This document shows positions 27,150 through 37,615 of a DNA stretch of 64,000 nucleotides, one piece after another. Source of the DNA: Aerococcus sp. 1KP-2016 (GTDB taxonomy: Bacteria; Bacillota; Bacilli; Lactobacillales; Aerococcaceae); contig NZ_NEEY01000002.1 of assembly GCF_002252085.1 (NCBI RefSeq), positions 40,119-104,118 of the forward strand, written 5' to 3'. Position numbers and translations under genes: made by a program. The notes beneath the pieces are model-generated. The model saw only the letters and a program-made list of their open reading frames with translations, was not told where the DNA came from and searched no databases. Every line of letters begins with the position of its first letter. The first letter of the stretch is position 1.

Positions 27150-30100
27150 TTAGAAATCAAATAATGATAATTGATTTTGATCAGGTAATCCATCTAGAAC
27201 ATGATTTTCTGTCATATACTCGATAATGGATTTAGATACTTTACCACGTGTTTGTAAATCTTCTTTTGATAAAAATGGAGATTCTTCTCTTGCAGCGACA
27301 ATTGATTTTGCCACATTGATACCCAAACCATCGATAGCTCGGAACGGTGCGATTAACGTTTTTTCATCTTCAATCACAAATTCAGTGGCATCTGATTTAT
27401 TGATATCCACCATTTTTAAAGTAAATCCACGTTCCCAAAGTTCATTTACAATTTCCAAGACTGTTAGTAATTGTTTTTCTTTGGTTGAGGCTTCTAGCCC
27501 CTTACCATTGATTTCATTAATTTTGGCTTTAGTTGATTCTAGCCCATTTGACATTGAAACCAAATCAAAGTCTGAAGCCCTTACTGACAGGTAGGCACAA
27601 TAGTACCAAATTGGATGTTTCACTTTGAACCACGCAACTCGCATCGCATTCAATACGTAGGCTGCCGCATGGGCTTTAGGGAACATGTATTTAATTTTTT
27701 GACATGATTCCATATACCATTCGGGCACATCATATTCACGCATTATTGCTTTATGTTCATCAGAAAGCCCCTTACCTTTACGAACTTTTTCCATAATTTG
27801 AAAAGCATCTGATTCAGGAAGACCTTTATGGATTAAATACACCATGATGTCATCACGACAGCCAATTACTTCACTTAGCGGTAACCCTTTTTCACGCACA
27901 AGCACTTCTGCATTGCCTAACCAAACATCGGTACCATGTGATAGGCCTGAGATTTGCAATAACTCAGCAAAGGTTGAAGGTTTGGTAGCCTCAAGCATTT
28001 GCCGGGTAAATCGTGTACCAAATTCTGGGATACCTAATGTACCCGTATTCGAATAAATTTGTTCAGGTGTTACACCTAATACTTCTGTGCCGTTGAATAA
28101 TTCATATACTTCTGGATCATCAGTAGGAATATCTGTAGGCTTGATACCCGATAGATCTTGCAGCTTACGAATCATGGTTGGATCATCGTGCCCAAGGATA
28201 TCTAGTTTTAAGACATTATCATGAATTGAGTGGAAATCAAAATGGGTTGTCTTCCACTCAGATTCAACATCATCTGCAGGATATTGGATAGGCGTAAAGT
28301 CGTATACATCCATATTTTCTGGGATAACAATAATCCCCCCTGGATGCTGTCCTGTTGTTCTCTTCACACCAGTGGCACCCTTGGCCAAAAATTCCTTTTC
28401 TGTTTTACGCAGATTCAAGTTCTTATCTTGATCATAACCAATGACATAGCCAAAGGCTGTCTTGTCGGCAACCGTACCAATCGTTCCTGCCCGGAATACA
28501 TGATCCTCACCGAAAAGAACTTTCGTATAGGCATGGGCACGTGATTGATATTCACCAGAGAAGTTCAAATCGATATCTGGAACCTTATCTCCTTTGAATC
28601 CAAGAAAAGTCTCAAACGGAATATCTTGGCCATCTTTATCCATCATTGCCCCACATTGCGGACAAGCCTTGTCTTCTAAGTCGAAACCAGAACCCACAGA
28701 ACCATCCGTAAAGAATTGGCTATGGTGACAATCAGGACAGACATAGTGAGGCGCCAATGGATTTACTTCAGTAATCCCTGACATGGTTGCGACGAATGAA
28801 GATCCCACAGAGCCACGAGAACCTACAATATACCCATCATCATTAGATTTTTAACCAATTTTTGAGAAATCAAGTAGATTACGGAGAAGCCATTGGAAAT
28901 AATCGATTTTAATTCTTTTTCCAAACGTGCTTCTACAATTTCAGGTAATTTCTCCCCGTAAATTTCATGCGCCTTAGCATATGACATATCCGTTAATTCT
29001 TGTTCCGCCCCTTCAATGGTTGGCGTATACAATTTATCTTTAAGTGGTTCGATAAATTCTATACTATCCGCGATGGCATTTGTATTCTTAACAACAATTT
29101 CATACGCTTTTTCTTCACCTAAGAAGGCAAAATCAGCTAACATTTCATCAGTTGAGCGCAAATGTGCTTCTGGGAAATATTTTGTGCGATTTGATTTGAT
29201 AGAGTTGATTAAAATTTCACGGTAAATCTTATCTTCCGGATTTAGATAATGCACGTCACCCGTTGCTACAACCGGTTTATCTAGTGTCTGTCCGATATCC
29301 AGCATGTCACGCATGATTTTTTCAAGTGTTGCTTCATCTTGAATTAATTCATCTTTTATGAGCGGCTGATACACTGCTTTTGGTTGTAATTCAAGATAAT
29401 CGTAAAAGGTTGCCTTTTTCTCAGCTTCCACTTTCCCTTTCTGCATCAAAGCTTCAAAAACCTCTCCGCCTGAACACGCCGAACCTATGAGCAGGTTTTC
29501 ACGGTGAGCAGCTAATAGTGATCTTGGGATTCGTGGCACCCGGTAATAGTAGTCAATATTTGAAGCTGAAACTAGCTTAAATAAATCCTTCAGCCCTGTC
29601 TGATTCTTGGCTAATAAAATAGCATGGAATGGACGCCCTTGTTTATAGGCATCCCCTTTACCAACATCTTTATTGATTTCATCATGAAAATGAATATCGT
29701 GTTCTGCTGCTGCTTCTTTAATGAAAATCCAGGCCAATGCGCCTGTTGTCTCTGCATCATAAACAGCACGGTGATGTTGCTCTAAACCGACGTTATATCG
29801 TTTAGCCAAGGTATTTAAACGATGCGATTTCAATTGAGGGTGCAAGAAACGAGATAACTCCAATGTATCGATAACCGCATTATTGGCTTCACCGAAACCT
29901 AGACGTTTATAAGCTGTATTGATAAAGCCCATATCAAAGCTGGCGTTATGCGCAACTAAGATGGCATCCCCAACCCATTCTCTAAAATCTGTTAATACCT
30001 CTGCCTCTGTACGCGTGTTAGCTAACATGGCATCCGTAATACTGGTCAATTCGATAATCGTAGCTGATAGTGGTCGACCAGGATTGATAAATTCTTCAAA

Positions 30101-31468
30101 TTGGTCAATTACATTACCATTTTGCATTTTTACGGCTGCTAACTCGATAATATTATCGTACACTGCAGATAAACCCGTCGTTTCCACATCGAATACAACA
30201 TAAGTGGCTTCTTTTAATTCAATATGTTGCGGATTGTAGGCAATATTTACACCATCATCTACCACGTTTGCCTCAACACCATATAACATTTTGATGCCCG
30301 TAGCTTTGGCTACACCAGAAGCCTCTGGGTATCCTTGCAAGGTGGCATGATCGGTGATCGCAATTGCCGGATGTCCCCATGAAGAAGCTAAATTAGCGAA
30401 ATCCGCAATGCCATTGGTTGCATCCAACATGGACATATTCGTATGAACATGTAACTCAACACGTTTATCAGGGGCTGTATCTTTACGTTTTTCTTTTTGA
30501 ATTTCTTCTAAGTCACGCACATTTAAGACTAAATCCCGAGCAAAGCGGTCATCCATTTGTAAGTCTCCACGAACACGTAACCACATGCCTTTACGAATGG
30601 CATCAAAAATAGCAATGTCTTCATCGTTACGAGAAAACATTTGAATTAAGAAAGCAGACGTATAGTCAGAAATTTTTGCATTTAAAATACGACGACCCGT
30701 TTTCAAAATTTTAATTTCAACTTCAAAAACGACACCTTCCATAGATACAAATCGTTGTTCTTCTACATAGGTGTTCATTGGCCGTAATTTGTCATCAACT
30801 GGGATATGTTTACCTAATTGAATCTTATCGACTTTAATCACTGGACCGTTGCTTTCAGCGTTTGCCATTTCTTGTTGTTTTTCAACCGCAAGCTTTGCCA
30901 TTTCTTGTTGTTTTTCAGCTAAACTATTGGCACGTTCAGTGAAGACGTCGCGCCGGTCTTTAGCGGTCTCTTCATCCACTGTTATTTCAAAAGGAACCTT
31001 GTAAAAGCCCAAAACCATATAATTTTGTTTGATGGTTTCTAAATAATTGTCTTGAATAAACTGCTTCATCGTCGCATTATCAACGCGAATAATGTATCGA
31101 TCATTTTCAAACGTGGGTAATTGTCCTTCAAAAATTGACTTCGCTACGCCACTAGAAATACCAGCCCGACTAATCACAATCGGCCAATAATCTAATACCT
31201 CTTCACTAGATGGTTTTGATTGATCAGCGATGGTGATTGAAAAATCCACCGCACCAACATGATTGAAACCTTTTCGTAAATGGTCTTCAAATGTTAATAG
31301 GGTCGCTGCGCTAAGCCGATTAGGGAAACCTATTTTAAATTGCCACAATCGTGACTTTGTATGAACAGTAACATCTTCTAACCAACCCGCTTGTACTGGC
31401 GGATCATCCGACGTCCACTGCATTTGCCCTAGTAAGGCTTGAAATAATCCTTCTTTTGATTCTGACAT
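27150..31468 (-). CDS. polC: DNA polymerase III PolC (frameshifted in this sequence)
   Basis: PolC is the main replicative polymerase of Firmicutes. It appears as two frames, 28823-31468 and 27150-28808. The first carries the OB region, the PHP motif [13 protein letters not shown] (about 345) and the DEDD exonuclease FDVETTGL (about 430); the second the zinc finger (CPDC...CPQC), the catalytic [12 protein letters not shown] and the C-terminal helix-hairpin-helix. Residues lost between them, [20 protein letters not shown], are encoded if the T run at 28848-28852 has six bases instead of five; the product is then 1439 residues, normal for PolC. Start ATG 31468 follows AAAGGAAA; the upstream TTG is less likely. 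Confidence 0.95.
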
Positions 31469-31493
31469 CTTCAAGTTTCCTTTCTACATATTG

Positions 31494-31517
31494 AACAATA
31501 AAAGCCATACAAATGGC
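31494..31517 (-). terminator. Candidate terminator after rseP
   Basis: A 5-bp GCCAT/ATGGC stem (31504-31508 with 31513-31517), extended by A-T pairs, is followed on minus by TTTTATTG. It is modest and may only partly separate rseP from polC. Confidence 0.55.
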
Positions 31518-31552
31518 CTTTTATACAAATCTATTTATAATATAACGCTACA

Positions 31553-32818
31553 CTAGCCAAACATGCGTATGATGTCATTCCACGTCACTGCAATCATTAA
31601 AATTAATACTAAGACTGCACCAACGATATTAATCATACCTTCCGTTTTTGCTTGTAATGGTTTGCCTCGCACCAATTCTACCAGATTAAGGACTATTTTA
31701 CCTCCATCAAGGGCTGGTACTGGTAACAAGTTGACAATTCCTAAGTTAATGCTCAATGATGCTAACCATGAAACAATGCCAACTAAACCAAAGGATACCA
31801 CCTCTGAAGTTGCTTGGTACATGTATACTGGACCACCAAAATTGTTGATATCAAAGCCAGTTTTAAACATGCCCGCAATTACTGAGAAAATACCTGTCAT
31901 CATCGACCAAGTAGTGGTAAAACCATAAGCAATTTTAGCGAAAAATGATGTATCTTGGGATCGTTGAACACCAATTAAACCAACCGTTTCACCAGATTCT
32001 AACGTTGTTGCTTTTGGCGTTAACGTAATTTCTTCAGTGGCACCATCACGATTCACTTCAAAAGTTAGTGCTGTATCCGGGTTACTTTGAATCGTTGTTT
32101 GTAACTCTGCAAAGGAATCTATTGCTTCACCATTAATTGAAACAATTTCATCACCAGTTTGTAAGCCAGCTACTTGTGCAATACTATTTGCTTGAATTTC
32201 ACCGATAATAGGCTCGTTCGACCAAACACCACCTTGCATGAATGCAAGCAGGATAAAAGCAAGAATGCCTAAAATAAAATTATTCATTGGACCTGCGAAA
32301 TTCACCAATAGTCTTTGCCAAATTGTCGCAGATTGGAATTGGCGCTCTCTTGGTGCTACCTTAACGATAGTGCCATCTGATTCAACAATATTTGCTTGTT
32401 TCGATACACTATATCGCACGCGATCAGAACCGCCATAAGGAATTCCCTCAATGAACATTTCATTTTCTAAATCTGCTTCCCATACTTCAAGTGGTAAGCC
32501 ATTAAAATTTTGTCCCTCATTTTCAAGAGAAATTGTTTGTACGATACCAGCTTCATTTTGTTCAATAACAACTTGCATACCTTTAGTGATGGTATCGGCC
32601 ATTTCTTCTAAACCAGCCATACGCACGTATCCACCAATTGGTAGTATTCGTAGTGTGTAGGTTGTTTCTTCGGCTTCATAATGGTAAATTTTTGGACCCA
32701 TACCTATTGAGAATTCGCGCACCAGGATGCCCGCTTTTTTTGCAAAATAATAATGACCAAATTCATGGACAATAACAATAATTGAAAAAATAAGTATGAA
32801 AGCGATGATACTTGTCAT
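31553..32818 (-). CDS. rseP: RseP/EcfE-type intramembrane site-2 protease
   Basis: The 421-residue M50 zinc metalloprotease cleaves membrane-embedded anti-sigma factors or signal peptide remnants. It has the zinc motif HEFGH (about 18-22) in the first helix, a PDZ domain (about 200-280, QVAGLQTGDEIVSINGE), and the third zinc ligand motif NLLPVPALDGGK near the C-terminus before the last helices. It starts 13 bases after cdsA. In many relatives proS follows; here polC follows directly. Confidence 0.95.
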   Translation of the reverse strand: MTSIIAFILIFSIIVIVHEFGHYYFAKKAGILVREFSIGMGPKIYHYEAEETTYTLRILPIGGYVRMAGLEEMADTITKGMQVVIEQNEAGIVQTISLENEGQNFNGLPLEVWEADLENEMFIEGIPYGGSDRVRYSVSKQANIVESDGTIVKVAPRERQFQSATIWQRLLVNFAGPMNNFILGILAFILLAFMQGGVWSNEPIIGEIQANSIAQVAGLQTGDEIVSINGEAIDSFAELQTTIQSNPDTALTFEVNRDGATEEITLTPKATTLESGETVGLIGVQRSQDTSFFAKIAYGFTTTWSMMTGIFSVIAGMFKTGFDINNFGGPVYMYQATSEVVSFGLVGIVSWLASLSINLGIVNLLPVPALDGGKIVLNLVELVRGKPLQAKTEGMINIVGAVLVLILMIAVTWNDIIRMFG

Positions 32819-32831
32819 GTGCTACTCCTAT

Positions 32832-33629
32832 CTAATTGCTTAAAAATGGAATGAGGAAATAAAAAATTGGTAATACTAATAATAGGCTATCAAATCTATC
32901 TAAGAAACCACCATGTCCCGGCATAATATTACCGGAATCTTTTACTTGATAGTGGCGTTTAATAGCTGATTCAACCAAATCACCTAATTGTCCGGTTAAA
33001 CCTAATACAATAGCTAAAACGACGTTATCAAATATAGATAGGCCAAATGGGTTGCTGAAGTATAACACAATACTTGTGCAAACAAAAGCGCCGACAATGC
33101 CCCCTACTGAACCTTCAATCGTTTTGTTGGGTGAAATTTTAGGTGCTAGTGGCGTACGCCCAATTCGACGGCCAACCAGATAAGCAAAGGTATCATTACC
33201 CCAGATAATCAACAAGATATACAGTACTGGTAACAAACCTAAAATGCGCGTTTCAATTAATAAATGGAAACCCCGTCCGACATAGACTGCGGCCAGGCTG
33301 ATAATACCAACCTTTTCAAAGTTCAAGGTTTCTGGTTTAAAAACCATTATCATTAACAAAATCGCCACACCCGCAAAATACAAGGTCATAAAATCTATAT
33401 CTTGAGGAAATAGTGCAAGATAGTATGATGGCAATAATTGAAATGCCATTGTCAATACACCCACAATCCCTTGCCAAGAAAAGAATGGAATATGAGCCAT
33501 CTGCAAAATTTCACGAAAAGCAATCACAGCAATGATTGCGATCATTAAATCAAATGGGTGTCCACCAATTAATAAAAGGGGGATGAAAACTGATAGCGCC
33601 ACAACGGCTGTGATCACTCTTTGTGTCAT
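32832..33629 (-). CDS. cdsA: CdsA, phosphatidate cytidylyltransferase
   Basis: The 265-residue membrane enzyme makes CDP-diacylglycerol from phosphatidate and CTP, the entry to phosphatidylglycerol and cardiolipin. About eight hydrophobic segments precede the CTP-transferase signature ESAIKRHYQVKDSGNIMPGHGG followed by FLDRFDSLL (about residues 213-245; shown in two parts). The open frame begins 24 codons earlier inside uppS, but AGAGGGA lies five bases before the ATG at 33629, matching the family N-terminus. Confidence 0.95.
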   Translation of the reverse strand: MTQRVITAVVALSVFIPLLLIGGHPFDLMIAIIAVIAFREILQMAHIPFFSWQGIVGVLTMAFQLLPSYYLALFPQDIDFMTLYFAGVAILLMIMVFKPETLNFEKVGIISLAAVYVGRGFHLLIETRILGLLPVLYILLIIWGNDTFAYLVGRRIGRTPLAPKISPNKTIEGSVGGIVGAFVCTSIVLYFSNPFGLSIFDNVVLAIVLGLTGQLGDLVESAIKRHYQVKDSGNIMPGHGGFLDRFDSLLLVLPIFYFLIPFLSN

Positions 33630-33646
33630 AAAAATCCCTCTTTCTG

Positions 33647-34390
33647 TTATACGTCTATTTTTCCAAAACGACGATTCCGATGTTGGAATTCGCCGATACA
33701 TGCTTGCATGACTGCTTCATCAAAATCTGGCCATTTCGTATCGGTAAAAATCATTTCACTATAGGCCAATTGCCATAATAAATAGTTAGATAGTCGAACC
33801 TCACCACTTGAACGAATCATCAAATCTGGATCTGCAAACTCACCTAGTTGGGCTGTATATAAGTGATTTGAAATCGTATCTTCGTTGATATCCTTCACCC
33901 GCAATTCACCATCGACAACCGCTTGCGCAATTTCCCGCACACCCTTAGTGATTTCGTCACGTGACCCATAGTTGAACGCAATATTTAAAATCAAACCTGT
34001 ATTATGTTTTGTTTGATCCATTGCATTTTGGATATACTTTTTGGTGCCCATTGGTACTTGGTCAAAAGAACCACTAAGGCGAACTTGTACATTATTTTCA
34101 ATTAAATCCGGTAAAATCTCATCGTTTAATACTTTGGGTAAACTCATCAAATAATTGACTTCAGATAGTGGGCGTTTCCAATTTTCAGTTGAAAAAGCAT
34201 AAGCAGTTAATACTTTAATCCCCATTTTATGTGCCGCAATCACAACACGTTTTAAGGCTTTCAAGCCCTCTGAATGTCCATCAGTACGTTTTAACCCACG
34301 TTCTTGAGCCCAACGCCCATTGCCATCCATTATGACAGCTACATGTTTAGGTACAGGTAAAGATGGATCATATTTTCGTTCTTCTACCAT
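33647..34390 (-). CDS. uppS: UppS, undecaprenyl diphosphate synthase
   Basis: The 247-residue cis-prenyltransferase makes the C55 lipid carrier for peptidoglycan. It shows the catalytic VIMDGNGRWA (about 18-27), GHSEG, FSTENWKRP, NIAFNYGSRDEI and the C-terminal IRSSGEVRLSNYLLWQLAYSE region. The ATG follows GGAGG. It heads the uppS-cdsA-rseP-polC group; in most relatives frr lies just upstream, but here 4 kb of accessory DNA intervene. Confidence 0.96.
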   Translation of the reverse strand: MVEERKYDPSLPVPKHVAVIMDGNGRWAQERGLKRTDGHSEGLKALKRVVIAAHKMGIKVLTAYAFSTENWKRPLSEVNYLMSLPKVLNDEILPDLIENNVQVRLSGSFDQVPMGTKKYIQNAMDQTKHNTGLILNIAFNYGSRDEITKGVREIAQAVVDGELRVKDINEDTISNHLYTAQLGEFADPDLMIRSSGEVRLSNYLLWQLAYSEMIFTDTKWPDFDEAVMQACIGEFQHRNRRFGKIDV

Positions 34391-34509
34391 TTCGAACCTC
34401 CATTTATCATTCTCAATAATTGTAACAAAAATAAGGGCAAAAACCTATACTAATCCCCTGTTCTTAGGATAATATTCATGTTGCTAACGTGCATATTAAT
34501 GAAAACGAC

Positions 34510-34538
34510 AAAAAACAGCAGGTGGTCAAGCCTGCTGT
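34510..34538 (-). terminator. Terminator of the accessory lipoprotein operon
   Basis: A perfect 8-bp stem ACAGCAGG/CCTGCTGT (34515-34522 with 34531-34538) is followed on minus by TTTTTTG. Confidence 0.88.
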
Positions 34539-34567
34539 CACGTAGAAATTGATCGATTATTTATTAA

Positions 34568-36511
34568 TTAAAATTGAGGTGCGCCACCACCCATCATGCC
34601 TGTGGCAGTGGCCGTTTCACCTGTTGAAGTTAAGTTGGTAATAGTATCAGTAATACTTAAGGTCGCTAATTCTGTACCACCACTTACACTACCATCTGTA
34701 TAGTAGCCATTTGCTTCTGTTCCGTCATTCGTACCACCTGATATTAATGTGTAATCTCCTGTTGCTAAATCAGCTGTTGAAATGACAATATGGCTATAGG
34801 TTTTTGTTGGACTAAATGAGAATACTGTATTACCATCTCCGTCCACTAGACTCACTAATGTGTTTGCTTCTTGTTCTGTATCATAGGTGATACCAACCGA
34901 AGTTTGCGTAGATGTTGATGCATTTTTAGCCATATCTGAGGTACCTGTTGCAATCAACGTACCACCACTTAAGTCAAATGATGAACCATAATCTAATGAA
35001 CCATTACCCCCGCTTGTTGTACCATTTACAATGACTAACCCATCTGTCATGGTAATGGTACCATTTGAATCAAGTCCATCACCTTCTGCGTCTACAATTA
35101 AGCTACCACCACTAATGTTCAATTCCTTGGATTCATCAGCTTCCATGCCGCCACCCATTTGACCACCGCCAAAGCTATCTGCGCCAAAGGTTCCTGTAGT
35201 CGTTTCGGTATCTGATCCACCACCTGCATTTAAGCCGTCATCGCTTGCTACAACATTGATTTCACCACCTGCAATATCGATGATTGAAGATTCTAACCCT
35301 TCATAAGATTGTTGAATATCTATCGTACCGCCTGCAATGCTAAGGTTGGTATCTGCGTGCATACCATCATCACCAGATGTTGCTGTAATTGTTCCACCTA
35401 ACACGCTAACCGTTCCATTTGTATTAATAGCATCGTCAGCTGAATCTATTGTTCCACCTAACACGCTAACCGTTCCATTTGTATTAATAGCATCGTCAGC
35501 TGAATCTATCGTGATATTACCGGAAGCAATTTCAATTGCACTTATAGCTTTCAAGCCTTTATATGATTCCGCAGTATCAATCGAAGTTGAATTTGCACCA
35601 TCAGCTGTTGTGATTGTCATATCAGCATTTTGAACCATTAAATTGCTAACAGCTTGTAACCCATCGCGGCCAGTGTTTATTGTATACGTACCCCCATCTA
35701 TATAGATATTACCTAAATCCGCTTCGTCTTCATTATCTGCTTGTAAACCGTCACCTTCACTAGTTGTAACCGTGAATGTACCATCTAAAATTGATAAATT
35801 ATCTTTGGCCTTAATACCATTGTTCACTGCTGTAATATCATATTCACCCGAAACTAGTATTAAATCATCTTTTGAACGAATACCGTTTGAATAGTTACCC
35901 TCAATCACCAATTTCCCGTCTCCATTGATGACTAAATCTGCTTTGGAGTAGAATGTTGCATCTGGTTCTGTTTCATCAGTTGCTAATGTATAATTTGAGC
36001 CATCGGTTAACGTATTGACTGTTCCGGATGCCAGGGTTGTGATTACTTTTTCACCTTCTGTAATATTAATAGCCGCTCCGTCATTATTATTGATTGTCAC
36101 ACCATTTAAAATAATATGAACTTTATCTTCTGCACCCACAGAAACTTGTAATTGACCATCAGTAAGTGAACCATTGATAACATATGTACCAGCCTGCTTA
36201 ATCGTTACGGTTGAGTCATCGACGGTTACACCATCACTGGCTTCTGTACCATCATCTGATAAGGTGATTGTCACTGCTTCTGATTCATCGTAAGTGGTTT
36301 CTAAATCCTCTTCTTCATACGTGCCATAATTTGAAGTAGTTGTATCACTGCTGGTATCCGTTGCAGAACTTGCACTGGCAGCTGTCGTTTCACTTGAAGT
36401 GGATGTACTTGTCGATGCTTGGCTTTCAGCAACTTGACTACAAGCACCTAGCAAGAGACCTGATACCAAAATTGGCATCAATAATTTTCCTGTTTGTTTA
36501 TGTATATTCAT
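34568..36511 (-). CDS. Beta-helix-like carbohydrate-binding lipoprotein (Cthe_2159 type)
   Basis: The 647-residue product has a lipoprotein signal (lipobox LLGAC, Cys about 24), a Ser/Thr-rich linker (about 28-65) and then many short repeats of the form SIxGGTxxIxxxDDGLxA, e.g. NLSIAGGTIDI, EINVVASDDGLNAGG, typical of right-handed beta-helix domains such as the carbohydrate-binding Cthe_2159 family. The end carries GGGAPQF after a Gly/Met-rich stretch. It lies 24 bases after the DUF4956 gene, with AAAGGAG before the ATG, and ends the operon. Two copies of a 20-residue unit are perfectly duplicated in the DNA (35388-35507). Function unknown; surface polysaccharide binding is inference. Confidence 0.8.
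   Translation of the reverse strand: MNIHKQTGKLLMPILVSGLLLGACSQVAESQASTSTSTSSETTAASASSATDTSSDTTTSNYGTYEEEDLETTYDESEAVTITLSDDGTEASDGVTVDDSTVTIKQAGTYVINGSLTDGQLQVSVGAEDKVHIILNGVTINNNDGAAINITEGEKVITTLASGTVNTLTDGSNYTLATDETEPDATFYSKADLVINGDGKLVIEGNYSNGIRSKDDLILVSGEYDITAVNNGIKAKDNLSILDGTFTVTTSEGDGLQADNEDEADLGNIYIDGGTYTINTGRDGLQAVSNLMVQNADMTITTADGANSTSIDTAESYKGLKAISAIEIASGNITIDSADDAINTNGTVSVLGGTIDSADDAINTNGTVSVLGGTITATSGDDGMHADTNLSIAGGTIDIQQSYEGLESSIIDIAGGEINVVASDDGLNAGGGSDTETTTGTFGADSFGGGQMGGGMEADESKELNISGGSLIVDAEGDGLDSNGTITMTDGLVIVNGTTSGGNGSLDYGSSFDLSGGTLIATGTSDMAKNASTSTQTSVGITYDTEQEANTLVSLVDGDGNTVFSFSPTKTYSHIVISTADLATGDYTLISGGTNDGTEANGYYTDGSVSGGTELATLSITDTITNLTSTGETATATGMMGGGAPQF
35388..35507 (-). 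repeat. Perfect 60-bp tandem duplication inside the lipoprotein gene
   Basis: Bases 35388-35447 are repeated without a difference at 35448-35507. The unit keeps the reading frame and adds exactly 20 residues, one likely turn of the beta-helix (DSADDAINTNGTVSVLGGTI). Absence of any difference means the event is recent or the copies are homogenised. Confidence 0.97.
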
Positions 36512-36535
36512 ATTATTTGCTCCTTTAAGAGATAT

Positions 36536-37212
36536 TTATAATTGATCAGCGGCTGTTGCGACTTTGCCTAAAATGACTGGAAGATTCCCGTTACGAACAC
36601 GGATTTCATCAATCAAAGCTTTTTCTTGTGTAATATCTTTTAAGATTAGTTTGTATCGTAACTCGTATAAACTACCCATTGTTGTCGTTCGAACATTGTC
36701 TAATGAGGCTGATTGTGTATATTTTTCAAAAATATCATCAAATAAATCTGGATAGTCTAGGTCTTCAGGTATGGTTACTTTTAGCTCACGCTCAGCTGTT
36801 TTCACATGTTCACCGAACGGTAAAGTATATAGGGCTAGTATAAAAATAGCGACTAAAACTGAGAAGACAAAAACATAAGTCACATAGCCCATACCTGTTG
36901 CTAATCCTACACCCATTGCCCAAAAACAGAGGCAATTTCACGGGATCCACCTGGAACTGATCGGAATCGAATTAGGGAGAAGGCACCTAAGATGGCTACC
37001 CCTGTTCCCAAGTTTCCATTTACCAACATAATGACGGTTTGTACTAAGATTGGTTGAACGGCTAAGGTAATCACAAAGTTTTTAGTGTAGGTATTTTTGT
37101 ACATATAGACAATGGCTACCAGAATACCTAAAACCATGGAAGTGATTGCTGTAACTAATAAATCGCTAAAAACTAAATTGGTAGTATCTCCTGAAAAAAG
37201 ACTAGTGAACAT
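36536..37212 (-). CDS. DUF4956 membrane protein (frameshifted in this sequence)
   Basis: Two frames, 36907-37212 and 36536-36916, together form one DUF4956 protein of about 225 residues: three to four membrane helices with the family motif LGAFSLIRFRSVPGGSREIA, then a cytosolic C-terminal alpha/beta domain (ERELKVTIPEDLDYPDLFDDIF, in part). They join as SVFWAMGVGLATGMGY if the A run at 36922-36926 has six bases rather than five. The start overlaps the VTC gene stop by 11 bases, behind AGGAGG, which marks an operon. DUF4956 genes are often next to VTC-domain genes; function is unknown. Confidence 0.85.
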
Positions 37213-37615
37213 GTGTGATTTCCTCCTGTTTGAATAAGTGACGTTCGTAGGTTTCGGCGTATTTTGAGAAACTTGATTTACGGATTTGGTATTTATCGAG
37301 CAATGCCACGAACCATAATGGATAGGCGCCTAGTGCCTTCACTTCCATTAAGATCCCCAAACCTGGTGCAACTAGTTCTCCGACATCACCCTGAACTAAT
37401 GCCAGGTGATCATTACGATAACGAATGTTTTGGTCAAAGGTTACACGAAATTCGCCGTCTTCTTTATCAAAAAGCGATACGCGGTCATAAGCAATAAGCA
37501 CTTTAGGTTGAAGATTTTTATTTTGTTTGAATAACCAAGTGATTTCATCTTCTATTTGTTTTGAAATCGATGTTACATTGCCTGTATGTTTCGGAAATTC
37601 ACCTATTTTAAATTT
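37202..37615 (-). pseudogene. 5'-truncated VTC-domain (polyphosphate polymerase-like) gene
   Basis: The remaining C-terminal part of a VTC-family domain reads KFKIGEFPKHTGNV (from about 37615), then KQIEDEITWLF, KVLIAYDRVSLFD, EFRVTFDQNIRYR and ILMEVKALGAYPLWFV, ending EEITHVH. These are the late strands of the tunnel fold; the N-terminal half with the basic nucleotide-binding residues is absent because the frame meets a stop at 37616-37618, where histidine kinase coding sequence of the opposite strand begins. A GTG at 37501 could serve as a start but has no good binding site. The fragment is unlikely to be active. Confidence 0.78.

Noticed and set aside
28823..31468. A stand-alone exonuclease/PHP protein
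   Set aside because: It ends abruptly at a homopolymer and its missing continuation is encoded in the next frame, so it is the N-terminal part of PolC.
33630..33701. N-terminal extension of cdsA by 24 codons
   Set aside because: It overlaps uppS and precedes the binding site AGAGGGA used by the ATG at 33629.
35388..35507. CRISPR array
   Set aside because: The 60-bp unit is a direct in-frame duplication without spacers, inside a coding region.
35337..35633. 98-codon plus-strand frame opposite the lipoprotein gene
   Set aside because: It is an antisense shadow that copies the 60-bp duplication; no binding site and no family pattern.
36907..37212. Separate 101-residue membrane protein
   Set aside because: It is the first half of one DUF4956 protein; the other half continues after a one-base homopolymer shift.
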